This document shows, piece by piece, positions 14,861 through 23,928 of a DNA stretch of 32,333 nt (position 1 is its first letter; the number at the start of each line of letters is the position of its first letter). The position numbers and the translations under genes are program-made. Source of the stretch: JAAXPZ01 sp965215705 (lineage in GTDB: Bacteria > Campylobacterota > Campylobacteria > Campylobacterales > Sulfurovaceae); assembly GCA_965215705.1 (NCBI GenBank), contig CBDCEE010000015.1, positions 1-32,333 on the forward strand, in the 5' to 3' direction. The notes under the pieces were generated by a model, which saw nothing but the letters and a program-made list of their open reading frames with translations, did not search any database and was not told where the DNA came from.

Positions 14861-15814
14861 TTACTTTATCTTTATGCTGTTGTCTTTAAACTTATCAGAA
14901 GAGCTAATAGTAATGGCAAAGAAAAGAATTAGCGCCGTTATCATTGGCTGTACATATAAGTCTATCTTTAAAAATACCAATCCTGTATTGATAGTTTGAA
15001 GTGTCAACGCACCAAGCAAAGCACCACCGAGCGTACCAATACCACCAAACAGGCTCACTCCCCCTAAAACAGCAGCGGTTATCGCTTCTAACTCATGTAG
15101 CTCACCCACACCGGCATAGTGTTTGCCTATTTGAGAGGCCAGTACAATAGATCCCATACCGGCTAAGGCTCCAGCCAAACAGTAGGCACGAAAAGTGACC
15201 AGCTTTGTATTAATACCGGATTTTTTTGCAATCTCCTCACTAAAGCCTACTGTATAAAATAGCCTTCCTGTAATGGTTTTGTTGAAAAAGATATAGAGTA
15301 GCAAAAATAGAATCGTAATCATGATTGCCCAAAAGGGGATCACCCCAAAGATTTTTAATGAGGAGAGCGATACCACTGCATCAGGATAATCACTCCCCTT
15401 AGATTTCGTAATCCACTTCCCTGCTCCTCTAAATATTATCATATTAAACAGTGTAGCCAAAAATGGGGTAACTCCGATTACTGTGATAAAAAAACCATTG
15501 ATACTACCTAATAATGTCCCCACTAAGATTGTTGCTATTGAGGCAAGTATCAAAGAGTGTCCCGCACTTAACATCTCACTGAGGATAATACCACTAAAAT
15601 AGACTATGGCCCCCATAGATATATCAATACCTTTCACCAACATTACAGAAAACATACCCATAGATAAAATACCCATGTATATCGTATTGGAGATGACATT
15701 TTCAAAATTACCCATTGTAAGAAAACCATCTGTAGTAAAGCCAAAAAAAACAACCGTAATCACCAGTACATAAAAAGCCAGATGCTTGGAAAGAAAATTA
15801 AATATTTTTTGCAT
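14861..15814 (-). CDS. Ribose-type ABC permease, second subunit
   Basis: A 317-residue inner-membrane permease of the RbsC/BPD_transp_2 family with eight to ten helices. It contains the family segment ARTGINTKLVTFRAYCLAGAL-like (KSGINTKLVTFRAYCLAGAL) and AVLGGVSLFGGIGTLGGALLG near the end. ATG 15814 is selected because AAGGAT lies upstream; an ATG 21 bases earlier has none. The start overlaps the end of the ATPase gene (15798). It is the last gene of the operon and its stop codon directly abuts that of thiP with no spacer. It probably pairs with the other permease as a heterodimer. Confidence 0.85.
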   Translation of the reverse strand: MQKIFNFLSKHLAFYVLVITVVFFGFTTDGFLTMGNFENVISNTIYMGILSMGMFSVMLVKGIDISMGAIVYFSGIILSEMLSAGHSLILASIATILVGTLLGSINGFFITVIGVTPFLATLFNMIIFRGAGKWITKSKGSDYPDAVVSLSSLKIFGVIPFWAIMITILFLLLYIFFNKTITGRLFYTVGFSEEIAKKSGINTKLVTFRAYCLAGALAGMGSIVLASQIGKHYAGVGELHELEAITAAVLGGVSLFGGIGTLGGALLGALTLQTINTGLVFLKIDLYVQPMITALILFFAITISSSDKFKDNSIKIK

Positions 15815-17324
15815 GGAAATCCTTATTGAAAGCAATATTTATAATTTTTTTATCATCAAATTCCTCTTTTGAAAAGATCTTTAAGATAGACCCTTCACTC
15901 ATCACAGCAATACGATCACAAATCCCCATAAGTTCTTCTAGCTCTGAGGATATCACCCAAAGAGCTGCTCCTTTGTTGGCAATTTGATTGAGTAGTGTAT
16001 AGATCTCATGTTTTGCCCCTACGTCAACCCCTCTCGTCGGTTCATCCAGTATAATCAGTTTGGGATTTGCTAGTAACCATTTTGCCAAAACTACCTTTTG
16101 TTGGTTTCCACCTGAAAGACTTTTTACTTTTTGCGTGGCCAGATTTGCACTTTTCAGATTGAGCTTTGTGGTAATGTCTTTCACTTGCAAGCTTGCACTT
16201 TTATAATCTATTTTTCTTGTTAGTTTCTGAACAAAGTTCTTTAAGATCACAATGATTGAGTTAAATATCACAGTCATATCCATAAATAAACCCTCTCCTC
16301 TTCTATCTTCTGTAATAAATGCCACTTTATTCTTTACAGCATTTTGAGGGCTTAGGGCGGATATCTTTGTACCAGATAAATACACTTCTCCTGTTGTTGA
16401 TTTATCTAACCCAAAAACCATTCTTGCTAACTCTGTACGACCAGACCCCATCAGCCCAAAAAGTCCAAATATCTCTTTTTCATTAATTGAAAAAGAGATA
16501 TTCTGGATAGCCTCATCACCAAAATCTTTAAGTCTCAGAACCTCATTTCCAAGCTCCTTATCTTCTTGAATGGGATATATATTTTGTAGTTCCCTCCCTA
16601 CCATATCTTCTATCATTCTCTCTTTTGTATAGGAGGTTACTTCCCCTTTTGAGCTTATGGCTCCATCTTTTAACACAATAATATCATCAGTCAATAATAA
16701 GAGGTCATCTAAAATATGTGAGATATAGATAATTGACTTTCCCTTTTGCTTCAGAAGTCTTATATTCTCAAATAGCACCTCTTTCTCTTTAAGTGTCAAC
16801 GAGGTTGTTGGCTCATCAAATATATAGATATCTGCATCCGTTCTAATGGCACGCATAATCTCAACTAACTGCCTATTACCAGGAGAAAGATTATCAATTT
16901 TTGTATAGGGAGAGACTGCAAGGTTAAACTGTTTTAGACTTTTTACTACCTCTTTAATGATTTTAGAGTAATTAATGATCTTTACGCCAAAAGAAGAAGT
17001 AGGATAGTTTGGTATACACATATTTTCTATGATAGAGAGATTTCCAAAAAGATTTAATTCTTGGTGTATAAAAGCTATTTTAGCCTCTGTAGCATCTGAT
17101 GCAGACAAAGGTTTAAAGGTTTGACCATGCAAGACCATTTCGCCGCTGCTTGCCTGCAAAATACCACCAAGTATATTCATCATAGTTGATTTACCCGCAC
17201 CATTCTCACCTATGAGACTCAATATCTGCCCTTTTTTAAGAGAGAAGCTGATGTCTTCTAGTGCTGACACACCAAAAAAATCTTTGTAAATATGTTTAAA
17301 TTCCAATACTGTATTCATTTTCAT
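15798..17324 (-). CDS. Ribose-type ABC importer ATPase (two nucleotide-binding domains)
   Basis: A 508-residue protein with two ABC domains as in RbsA/XylG. Domain 1 has Walker A GENGAGKST, signature LSPGNRQLVEI and Walker B DIYIFDEPTTSL. Domain 2 has the degenerate Walker A GLMGSGRTELAR usual in this family, the signature LSGGNQQKVVLAKWL and Walker B LIILDEPTRGVDVG. The start ATG 17324 overlaps the preceding permease stop by four bases; a second ATG two codons on is also possible. It energises both permeases of this operon. Confidence 0.9.
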   Translation of the reverse strand: MKMNTVLEFKHIYKDFFGVSALEDISFSLKKGQILSLIGENGAGKSTMMNILGGILQASSGEMVLHGQTFKPLSASDATEAKIAFIHQELNLFGNLSIIENMCIPNYPTSSFGVKIINYSKIIKEVVKSLKQFNLAVSPYTKIDNLSPGNRQLVEIMRAIRTDADIYIFDEPTTSLTLKEKEVLFENIRLLKQKGKSIIYISHILDDLLLLTDDIIVLKDGAISSKGEVTSYTKERMIEDMVGRELQNIYPIQEDKELGNEVLRLKDFGDEAIQNISFSINEKEIFGLFGLMGSGRTELARMVFGLDKSTTGEVYLSGTKISALSPQNAVKNKVAFITEDRRGEGLFMDMTVIFNSIIVILKNFVQKLTRKIDYKSASLQVKDITTKLNLKSANLATQKVKSLSGGNQQKVVLAKWLLANPKLIILDEPTRGVDVGAKHEIYTLLNQIANKGAALWVISSELEELMGICDRIAVMSEGSILKIFSKEEFDDKKIINIAFNKDFHAKNI

Positions 17325-18382
17325 GCCTTGTTCATATAACGCATTCTAAATACGTCAATTGTTGCTGCAAAGGCTATCGCACCACCTTTTATCACTTCAT
17401 TCACATAAAATTCAACACCTATTAAACTAAGTGAATTTGCAAGTAATATAAAAAATATAACTCCAAATAACGTTAGAGAAACTTTACCCCTACCTCCAAA
17501 AAGGCTCACTCCTGCAATAACATTTGCTCCTATGATATCCATAAGCATGGAAAAATTACCAAGTGAGGGTCTACCGATTTCTAGTCTCGAGGAGTATAGA
17601 ATAGCTCCAATCGCAGCACATATACTACTGATAACATATGCAATAATAATCACTTTTGTGGTATTGATCCCGGAAACTTTAGCCGTTTTCATATTGGTAC
17701 CGACAGCAAATAGATGTGCCCCTAGAAGTGTATACTTCAAAATATACCAGATGATCAACCCCACACCAATACCTACAATAAAACTGCTACTTATAACAAA
17801 AGAGCCCATTTCAAAAATTTCATATTCTGAGATATTGTAAAAGTTGTCCGGTAGTGATGCCAATGAATCTGACTTGGTCATCCAGAGTGCCAAGGCACTA
17901 ATAAACATTTGTGTTATAAGTGTTGCAATAAAGGGTGGTATCTTAAAATATGCAACACTGATACCATTAATTGTTCCTATGATTGCACTAATTGCGATAA
18001 TAATAAAAATAGCAAACGCCATATATAAGTCACTTTGACTCAATATACCACCACTCTGGTCTACTAGAATATTCCAAATCGGATAGTGTTCAAATACAGA
18101 AGGATCTACCACAGATGTTGTAAGCAATATACCCGAAAGTACACTACTGAAAGAGATTACTGCAATTTGCGAGAGATCAATACCTGCGGTAATCAAAACG
18201 ACACACTGTCCAAGGGCTATGATAAACAGTGGCCACATATTTGAAAAAACATCAGATAAATTTAACGGGCTTACAATAAGCGGAGCAAATGGGTAAATTA
18301 TTGCTATATATACGAAAATTAAATACAGAACAAAATAGTCTGATATTAAGATTCTTTTGAATATCTCTTGTAATTTAGTCAC
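17321..18382 (-). CDS. Ribose-type ABC permease, first subunit
   Basis: A 353-residue RbsC-type permease, related to the second one in the operon but longer at the N-terminus. GTG 18382 is chosen over an earlier ATG (18445) because AAGGAG sits six bases before it and the product then begins TKLQEIFKRILISDYFVLYL, running directly into the first helix. Other marks are IALGQCVVLITAGIDLSQIA, KVSGINTTKVIIIAYVISS and IIGANVIAGVSLFGGRGKVS. Ribose importers usually have a permease homodimer; two different permeases with one ATPase suggests a heterodimer. Confidence 0.85.
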   Translation of the reverse strand: MTKLQEIFKRILISDYFVLYLIFVYIAIIYPFAPLIVSPLNLSDVFSNMWPLFIIALGQCVVLITAGIDLSQIAVISFSSVLSGILLTTSVVDPSVFEHYPIWNILVDQSGGILSQSDLYMAFAIFIIIAISAIIGTINGISVAYFKIPPFIATLITQMFISALALWMTKSDSLASLPDNFYNISEYEIFEMGSFVISSSFIVGIGVGLIIWYILKYTLLGAHLFAVGTNMKTAKVSGINTTKVIIIAYVISSICAAIGAILYSSRLEIGRPSLGNFSMLMDIIGANVIAGVSLFGGRGKVSLTLFGVIFFILLANSLSLIGVEFYVNEVIKGGAIAFAATIDVFRMRYMNKA

Positions 18383-18438
18383 TTCTGCTCCTTGCAAAAT
18401 ACATTTATCTGATCTTTTTTCACAATTAAAAAGCACCA

Positions 18439-18461
18439 CAGCCAATAATAGATATTGACTG
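18439..18461 (-). other. Stem-loop between the binding protein and permease genes
   Basis: On the minus strand CAGTCAATA (18453-18461) pairs with TATTGGCTG (18439-18447), nine pairs with one wobble, loop of five. No T-run follows. It is probably an mRNA-stabilising hairpin that keeps binding-protein levels above those of the permeases. Confidence 0.45.
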
Positions 18462-18475
18462 CATGCAAATACTAT

Positions 18476-19453
18476 TTATAGTATACAACCCCAAACTTTT
18501 TTACTGATTTCTTCAAAGTTGTCTGTGGTTAAGACTTGTCCTTTATCATTAAGCCATTTCTTCGGAGTTTTTTCTTCCTTTTCAACAGCTTCCAGCATAG
18601 CATCCATGATCATTGCTGCTTCACCAAAAAGATCTTGTACTCCATCTGAATCCACATATCCATCACGCATCATATTACACATGCCTGCATCACCATCAAC
18701 GCCTGCTAAAAGTACATGCCCCTCTTCAGAAGATTTCTTCCATTTTCCTAATGGCTGCAATACTGATTTTGTAATTGGTAATATAAAATCACTTGATAAA
18801 AACAACAAATCGATCTCAGGGTTTGCCTGCAATGCACTTTTTAGGTTAGTAAAGGCTACATTAGCATCCCATTTTGACGCAATCTCGATCGGTTTTTCAA
18901 AGATACTCATGTCTTCATTCATGGCTCTAAAAAAACCTTTTCTTCTTGCGACAGCATTCGGATCTGCGAGATCCCCAACAACGATAGCGGGAGTGATTTT
19001 TTTACCAGTCTTTTTATATCGTTCTTTTGCTTTTTTAATCAAAAACTTGGTTGCTCCGTATGAGATCACTTCATTATCTGCTACAACGACAAGGGCCTTT
19101 GCACTTTTTTTGCTGACAGCACGGTTGAAAATACCAATTGGTATCTTAGCTTTGTTTGCCACTTTCACCAAAGAGACTGCACTTTGACCATCTACTGGGA
19201 TCACAATGATTCCATCAACACCTTGTACAATCGCATTTTTTACAAGTTCTAGCTGCTTATTCGCATCTGAACCTGAGTGCATCTCAATCACTTTATGACC
19301 TTTTTTCTTCAAGGTCTGTGTGATACTTTTATGTCCTGCTACCCAAAACTCTGTCTCTAAATCTTCAAATACAAATGCTATTTTTAAAGATTTTGCACCT
19401 AGTGGTAAAACCAGTATCGCTAAAAGCGCGATTAGTAATATTTTCAATTTCAT
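18476..19453 (-). CDS. Sugar-binding protein of a ribose-type ABC importer (candidate D-apiose binder)
   Basis: A 325-residue periplasmic binding protein (Peripla_BP_4/RbsB type). Residues 1-20 form a signal peptide (MKLKILLIALLAILVLPLGA). The mature protein shows KIAFVFEDLETEFWVAGHKS, NAIVQGVDGIIVIPVDGQSA and ARRKGFFRAMNED, typical of the two-lobed sugar-binding fold. The ligand is not readable from sequence; the catabolic genes directly upstream make D-apiose or a related branched sugar the best guess. The gene lies 75 bases after apnO and ahead of the permeases. Confidence 0.85.
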   Translation of the reverse strand: MKLKILLIALLAILVLPLGAKSLKIAFVFEDLETEFWVAGHKSITQTLKKKGHKVIEMHSGSDANKQLELVKNAIVQGVDGIIVIPVDGQSAVSLVKVANKAKIPIGIFNRAVSKKSAKALVVVADNEVISYGATKFLIKKAKERYKKTGKKITPAIVVGDLADPNAVARRKGFFRAMNEDMSIFEKPIEIASKWDANVAFTNLKSALQANPEIDLLFLSSDFILPITKSVLQPLGKWKKSSEEGHVLLAGVDGDAGMCNMMRDGYVDSDGVQDLFGEAAMIMDAMLEAVEKEEKTPKKWLNDKGQVLTTDNFEEISKKVWGCIL

Positions 19454-19528
19454 GTTTTTCCTTTGTGTTTATATTTTGATTTCCGACGCTGAAATGTTGT
19501 ATATACCTCCTTTCAAATTTTTAGTTCA

Positions 19529-20368
19529 CTACTGTACTGAAGCGATATTCTCAACCGATTGCTTTATCGCTTCATCATCAAATACTTTATCTACCCAATT
19601 GTCTTTGAAGATCACAGGCTTGGCTTCATTGATCGCCTGGATTGCTCCATCGGAAAACTTTCCTTCGAACATTTCAAAAGCCAATGCCAGTTCTATATTT
19701 AAATGACCCAGAATAAAATCAAAAGCAGCCTGCTTAGGGACACCTTTTTCTATCGCTTTATCTGTCGCTTCTCTGAGTGCGAATGCCAAAGTAGCCCCTA
19801 CTGTTTCTGAAAGGGCTGGTTCGAGTATAGCCATCTGTTCAACAGTAACACGATGAGATCGCATCACTGGCTTATAGATCGTTCTTGCAACCAGTTCACA
19901 TACTTCATAGTGCTCCTCTTTCCCCTGCATCAATGCACAGACGATATGCTGTTTCGCGCGTATACCTCCAAAATAATCTCTATGACCTTTGATATCTATC
20001 TCTTCTGTAAATAATGGAGGATGACAAGGATGTGTTACAAAATATGTAATATCCTCTCTATGTGGCAATGTACCTGCATAGGGTGCAGCTGCATCTAGCA
20101 TAATTACCATCGTATCAGGTTGTAGCCTATCAATAAAACCACCAAGAATCTGACCTATGAGTGCATCCGGTGTTGCCATCAGCACTATATCTGCTTTATC
20201 GATAGCCTCATCTAGATCTACACATTTGACTGCCTGCTCTTTTTCAAGCTTCTCTCTGGCATCTTTTGCATTTTCTACATGCATAACATGAAAGCTTGAA
20301 TCTTTAAGATTTTGCGACAACCTACATCCCATCTTTCCACCGGCTCCTATTAATGCTACTGTTTTCAT
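19529..20368 (-). CDS. apnO: D-apionate oxidoisomerase-like protein (ApnO family)
   Basis: A 279-residue NAD-dependent dehydrogenase of the 6-phosphogluconate-dehydrogenase type. The N-terminus is a Rossmann fold with KTVALIGAGGKMGCRLS. DIVLMATPDALIGQIL and MVIMLDAAAPYAG follow, and then YFVTHPCHPPLF, a histidine-rich block characteristic of this family. The C-terminal part is all helical. By family, ApnO oxidises D-apionate with migration of a hydroxymethyl group to give 3-oxo-isoapionate. ATG 20368 fits the AGGAG spacing better than the ATG three bases earlier. The assignment rests on motif memory plus an operon that contains every other step. Confidence 0.75.
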   Translation of the reverse strand: MKTVALIGAGGKMGCRLSQNLKDSSFHVMHVENAKDAREKLEKEQAVKCVDLDEAIDKADIVLMATPDALIGQILGGFIDRLQPDTMVIMLDAAAPYAGTLPHREDITYFVTHPCHPPLFTEEIDIKGHRDYFGGIRAKQHIVCALMQGKEEHYEVCELVARTIYKPVMRSHRVTVEQMAILEPALSETVGATLAFALREATDKAIEKGVPKQAAFDFILGHLNIELALAFEMFEGKFSDGAIQAINEAKPVIFKDNWVDKVFDDEAIKQSVENIASVQ

Positions 20369-20384
20369 CATGTCTCCTTTTAGT

Positions 20385-21677
20385 TTAATTTCCGTATTTC
20401 ATAATCTCAAAATAGCTCTCAGCACCCATTTGCCCACCTTTAAATGCAATTTCAAATGATTTACTTTGCGAAGTAAAGGCAAGACAAAGTCCACCATGCC
20501 CAGGATCTGTATTTAATGAGCTTAGCGCATAGATTCCAAGTCTTTCACTCACGTACCCAGAAGTATCCCCACCTGCCACTACAACTCTCTCTACTGTTGT
20601 TTTTTGGGTAATTTGATAGGTGATTTCTCCCAAGGTTTCTCCTATACGCTCTTTTTGTTCTTGGGATAGATCTTCATTTTCACCCAATGAGCTATAGATC
20701 AGCGGGGTTTTTTTCTCTTCTATAGCGGAGAGTGCAAGCCCTACTTGCTTTTCTATCTCTTCTGTTAACCTCTGCGTTTCGTCTAGTGTTGTTAGATCCA
20801 GTTCAAGACACTCAAATACTTTATTTTTTCGGGCATATAGGATTTGTGCTTTGGTTACGTTGGAACATGAGCCGGATATCCCCAGCATGCTCGCTGCTGG
20901 CTTGATATCACTCAACACTGGCTTTTGTAGTTTTCCTATAGATTGCCAATACGCACAGAGTGCATATTCTATACCTTGTGAACCAGCACAAAATATATGC
21001 TTATCCATAGTATTGTTGATGATCTCTCCTGCCTTGATCAATGAAGCTTCATCAAGTATATCAAGCAATACTATGCCTGGTGTTTCCTGTACTACATTTT
21101 CCGTATTAAAAAGGTCTAGAATATTGACATTTCTTATTGGCATATCTGTCTGCTTCCCCAAGTGCATACCGACATCAGATTCATGCATAGGTGTTACTGG
21201 GTGATTTTTCATAACCGGGTGTCTGTCCAGTCTATAGACAAATTGATCATTGACAGCAAATAGGTTGCCAAAAAGCTGGTATCTTTTAATCGCAGGAGCA
21301 CCTGCCACAAATATAAATGAATTGCCACCAAATATATCAGCCCCAATCTCTATGGCCCTACCAATAGAGCCAATATTGGGAGAAGAGCCCAGTGTTGAAC
21401 ATGTCTTATAATGAAATATAGGGGCATGTAACTCTTTAAGTTTCTTAAAGTCACATGTAAGGTGTTTATCCATCCATGCGTTATCTTTTGCTCTGGCTAA
21501 ACTTGCTTGACCTATCGCATGATACTCTTTGAAATGATCTAATTGCTCAGAAGTGGGAGCGTCTAAAAAGACAACCGCTTTGAGCCCATAAGAGACAAGT
21601 ATATCCATTACGGCAACTGTTCCGGTTGTATCATCTCCGTAGAATGTAATCAGTGGTTTTGTATCAATTGGATTCAT
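20385..21677 (-). CDS. oiaK: Four-carbon acid sugar kinase, candidate 3-oxo-isoapionate kinase
   Basis: A 430-residue DUF1537-type kinase. The N-terminal domain holds the substrate motif FYGDDTTGTVAVMD (D15, D16, T18, G19); the C-terminal nucleotide-binding domain has LLGISGSCSNVTKAQI-like sequence (MLGISGSCSNVTKAQI) and VVAGGDTSGYVSERLG near residue 370. GGHGGLCLAF-like residues (DPGHGGLCLAF) precede the end. Family members phosphorylate C4 acids and their branched relatives with ATP. Beside a RuBisCO-like protein and ApnO, 3-oxo-isoapionate is the likely substrate. ATG 21677 overlaps the RuBisCO-like gene's stop by four bases. Confidence 0.8.
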   Translation of the reverse strand: MNPIDTKPLITFYGDDTTGTVAVMDILVSYGLKAVVFLDAPTSEQLDHFKEYHAIGQASLARAKDNAWMDKHLTCDFKKLKELHAPIFHYKTCSTLGSSPNIGSIGRAIEIGADIFGGNSFIFVAGAPAIKRYQLFGNLFAVNDQFVYRLDRHPVMKNHPVTPMHESDVGMHLGKQTDMPIRNVNILDLFNTENVVQETPGIVLLDILDEASLIKAGEIINNTMDKHIFCAGSQGIEYALCAYWQSIGKLQKPVLSDIKPAASMLGISGSCSNVTKAQILYARKNKVFECLELDLTTLDETQRLTEEIEKQVGLALSAIEEKKTPLIYSSLGENEDLSQEQKERIGETLGEITYQITQKTTVERVVVAGGDTSGYVSERLGIYALSSLNTDPGHGGLCLAFTSQSKSFEIAFKGGQMGAESYFEIMKYGN

Positions 21678-22924
21678 TTTTTATATACCTCCAATGCTTC
21701 CTTTAATGCTATATGACTCTTGGCATACTCTTCCAGAGGGATGCCCTGCATCGCAGCATCCCACGCTTGCTTAAGGCTCTCTACCCCCGATTTTATACCA
21801 CTCTTATGCCCCATGATCCCACCACCAGCTGCATAGATAAGGTCTGTAGAATGGATTGCCTTATATGTCTTCTCTACTTGTACAGCACTTTGTCCCGATG
21901 AGAAAACAGGCATACTGATATATGGCTTTTTGTCATAGAGTGGTGTCAAAATAGATTTTGCTGATTGAATAGAGCTTTCATTCTCTTCACAAAACTTGTT
22001 ATCGATTCCATTCACGTGCAGATGGTCTGCGCCTGCCAACCTCCAAATCTTTTGCCATGCTGTATATGCTACTCCAATATGGGGAGAACGACCATATACT
22101 CCCCAACCATTCCTATGGGCATGAATAGGGAGCTGTGCATGTTTTCTGATCTCTACAAAAGCAGCCAGTCCAACACTATGCATACTCATCATAATACACG
22201 TACCACCATGTTCTTTAACAATATCATGACGAAATTTCATTTCATCTATATCTCCTGTGATATTAAAAGCATACATGATCTTTTTGCCGCTTTTTTGTGC
22301 ATGGTCGTTGATAACTTCCATCACGGCTTTCACTCTCTTCTCAAAAGGACAATGTGGGCCATCTGCTTGCAGTTCATCATCTTTGATAAAGTCTATATCA
22401 GCACCTGCCAACTCTTTGGTTATTTGTGCAGTTTGCGTTGGATTTAAGCCAACAGATGGTTTGATAATAGTTCCTATCAGCGGTCTTTCATACACACCAC
22501 TTAACGCTCTGGTGCCCTCTATACCAAAAGCCGGGCCTTGATACTTATCAGCAAATGCATCAGGAAGCTCAATATCCATAAGCTTCAATGCAGAACATTG
22601 TGACAATTCAAATAAATTACCCATGAGTGTCGATAAAATATTTGGCAATGAAACTCCCATATTATCAATATTCCATGAGAGTTTAATAACAGCCTGCTGA
22701 TACCTTGATGATACTTTCTGTCTGGCTATTGGCAATGATGGCTGATTTACTTCACCTATGATATCTATCTGTTCAACTACTGCCCGTGAACGACGCTTTA
22801 GTGCTTCACTCTCATAGGGGAGAGTTACAAAAGTACCACTTGATTGCTCCCCAGCTATCACTTCTGCAACTTTAGCTATATCTTGACTGGATTCTATAAA
22901 ATAGGTTGCATATATGGTACTCAT
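21674..22924 (-). CDS. RuBisCO-like protein (form IV), candidate 3-oxo-isoapionate-4-phosphate decarboxylase or transcarboxylase/hydrolase
   Basis: A 416-residue RuBisCO large-chain homologue. Catalytic positions can be matched to true RuBisCO: GTIIKPSVGL has K155 (the K175 equivalent) but serine where RuBisCO has K177; DFIKDDEL supplies the carbamylatable K181 and metal ligands D183/E184; HAHR has H270 and R271 (H294/R295); HLHVNGIDNKFCEE holds H303 and K310 (H327/K334); SSG (342-344) and GGG (367-369) bind phosphate. It is therefore an active enolase-type enzyme but not a CO2-fixing one. In the apiose pathway such proteins are OiaX or OiaT; I cannot separate them by eye. AAAGGAG precedes ATG 22924. 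Confidence 0.85.
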   Translation of the reverse strand: MSTIYATYFIESSQDIAKVAEVIAGEQSSGTFVTLPYESEALKRRSRAVVEQIDIIGEVNQPSLPIARQKVSSRYQQAVIKLSWNIDNMGVSLPNILSTLMGNLFELSQCSALKLMDIELPDAFADKYQGPAFGIEGTRALSGVYERPLIGTIIKPSVGLNPTQTAQITKELAGADIDFIKDDELQADGPHCPFEKRVKAVMEVINDHAQKSGKKIMYAFNITGDIDEMKFRHDIVKEHGGTCIMMSMHSVGLAAFVEIRKHAQLPIHAHRNGWGVYGRSPHIGVAYTAWQKIWRLAGADHLHVNGIDNKFCEENESSIQSAKSILTPLYDKKPYISMPVFSSGQSAVQVEKTYKAIHSTDLIYAAGGGIMGHKSGIKSGVESLKQAWDAAMQGIPLEEYAKSHIALKEALEVYKK

Positions 22925-23928
22925 AATTTGATTCTCCTTTGTTCTTCTGCACTTTTATATGCCGCAAAAACAAGTTCCATCGTTTTTTTATTATCTATAG
23001 CATATGTTGCGGGAGTTGTATTTGATGTTAATGCCTCAATATAGTTTCTTTGAAAGCTAATAACACTGTCTTGTACCAATGAAAAATCTTTATCCCCCCA
23101 TCTAGGTGTTTCTGGGCGTATATTTTGTGTGACTTGATTCTCTTTTGTTGTGAGGGTAAGCGTATAGGAGGTATCGATCTTGATGCTTCCCTTTGAACCT
23201 TCAAAGGTAGCTATAGTCAATGGAAATGGATCTGGATCTATCGTTGTATAATAGGAACAGTCTACATTGCTTATGATGCCATTTTTGTGTTTCAATGACG
23301 CATAAAATGTATCTTCTGCCTTGATTTTTTTGTTTACTCGTTGCGTTAGGCAATTGAGCTCTTCGACTTCACCACAAAGGTATCTTGCCAAATCAAATAG
23401 ATGTGATCCTATATCCATAAGTGTAAAACGATCTATTGTGGCCAAATATGGCTGTGCTTTATATACATCAAATCCGCTTCTGAAACTTAAGTGTGCATAG
23501 AAGAGCTCACCTATATCTCCTTGTTCTATCATCTCTTTTGCTACTACAAATGGCTTCTGATAACGGAAATTCTCATGAATCACAAGAGACGTATCCTTAG
23601 TCATATCAATCATTTGCAAGATCTCATCCATATCTTCAGCAAAGGGCTTTTGACAAATGATATTGACATCATATTTCACTATTTGTTTGATGATATCGAG
23701 ATGGGTATTTGAGGGGGTGACTATATCTACAAAGAGTGGGTAACACTCTTTTAGCATCGTATCAATGTCATGGTAAGCCCGTGTGTCAAACTTTTTTTCG
23801 AAGTGCTTGGCTTTATCAAAACTTGTATCATAAACCCCTACGATATCAATACCCAAGTCTTGCCATGCATACATCTGATTTTCAGCAAAAAAACCACATC
23901 CTATCAAAACACCTTTGATTTTGTTCAT
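22921..23928 (-). CDS. apsD: Gfo/Idh/MocA oxidoreductase, candidate D-apiose dehydrogenase
   Basis: A 335-residue NAD(P)-dependent sugar dehydrogenase. The Rossmann domain begins KGVLIGCGFFAENQMYAWQD; the cofactor-side lysine is in IICQKPFAED (EKP-type motif, here QKP), followed by VIHENFRYQKP. The C-terminal domain has HLSFRSGFDVYKAQPYLA and the catalytic-type DIGSHLFDLARYL. GCGFFA..., CQKPFA and SFRSGFDVY.GQPYL are, as I recall, typical of D-apiose dehydrogenases, which oxidise D-apiose to D-apionolactone. It overlaps its neighbours by four bases on each side and has AAGGAG before ATG 23928. Confidence 0.8.
   Translation of the reverse strand: MNKIKGVLIGCGFFAENQMYAWQDLGIDIVGVYDTSFDKAKHFEKKFDTRAYHDIDTMLKECYPLFVDIVTPSNTHLDIIKQIVKYDVNIICQKPFAEDMDEILQMIDMTKDTSLVIHENFRYQKPFVVAKEMIEQGDIGELFYAHLSFRSGFDVYKAQPYLATIDRFTLMDIGSHLFDLARYLCGEVEELNCLTQRVNKKIKAEDTFYASLKHKNGIISNVDCSYYTTIDPDPFPLTIATFEGSKGSIKIDTSYTLTLTTKENQVTQNIRPETPRWGDKDFSLVQDSVISFQRNYIEALTSNTTPATYAIDNKKTMELVFAAYKSAEEQRRIKL

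Noticed and set aside
18519..19187. 222-residue plus-strand ORF
   Set aside because: It is a shadow of the sugar-binding protein gene on the other strand; no start signal or family features.
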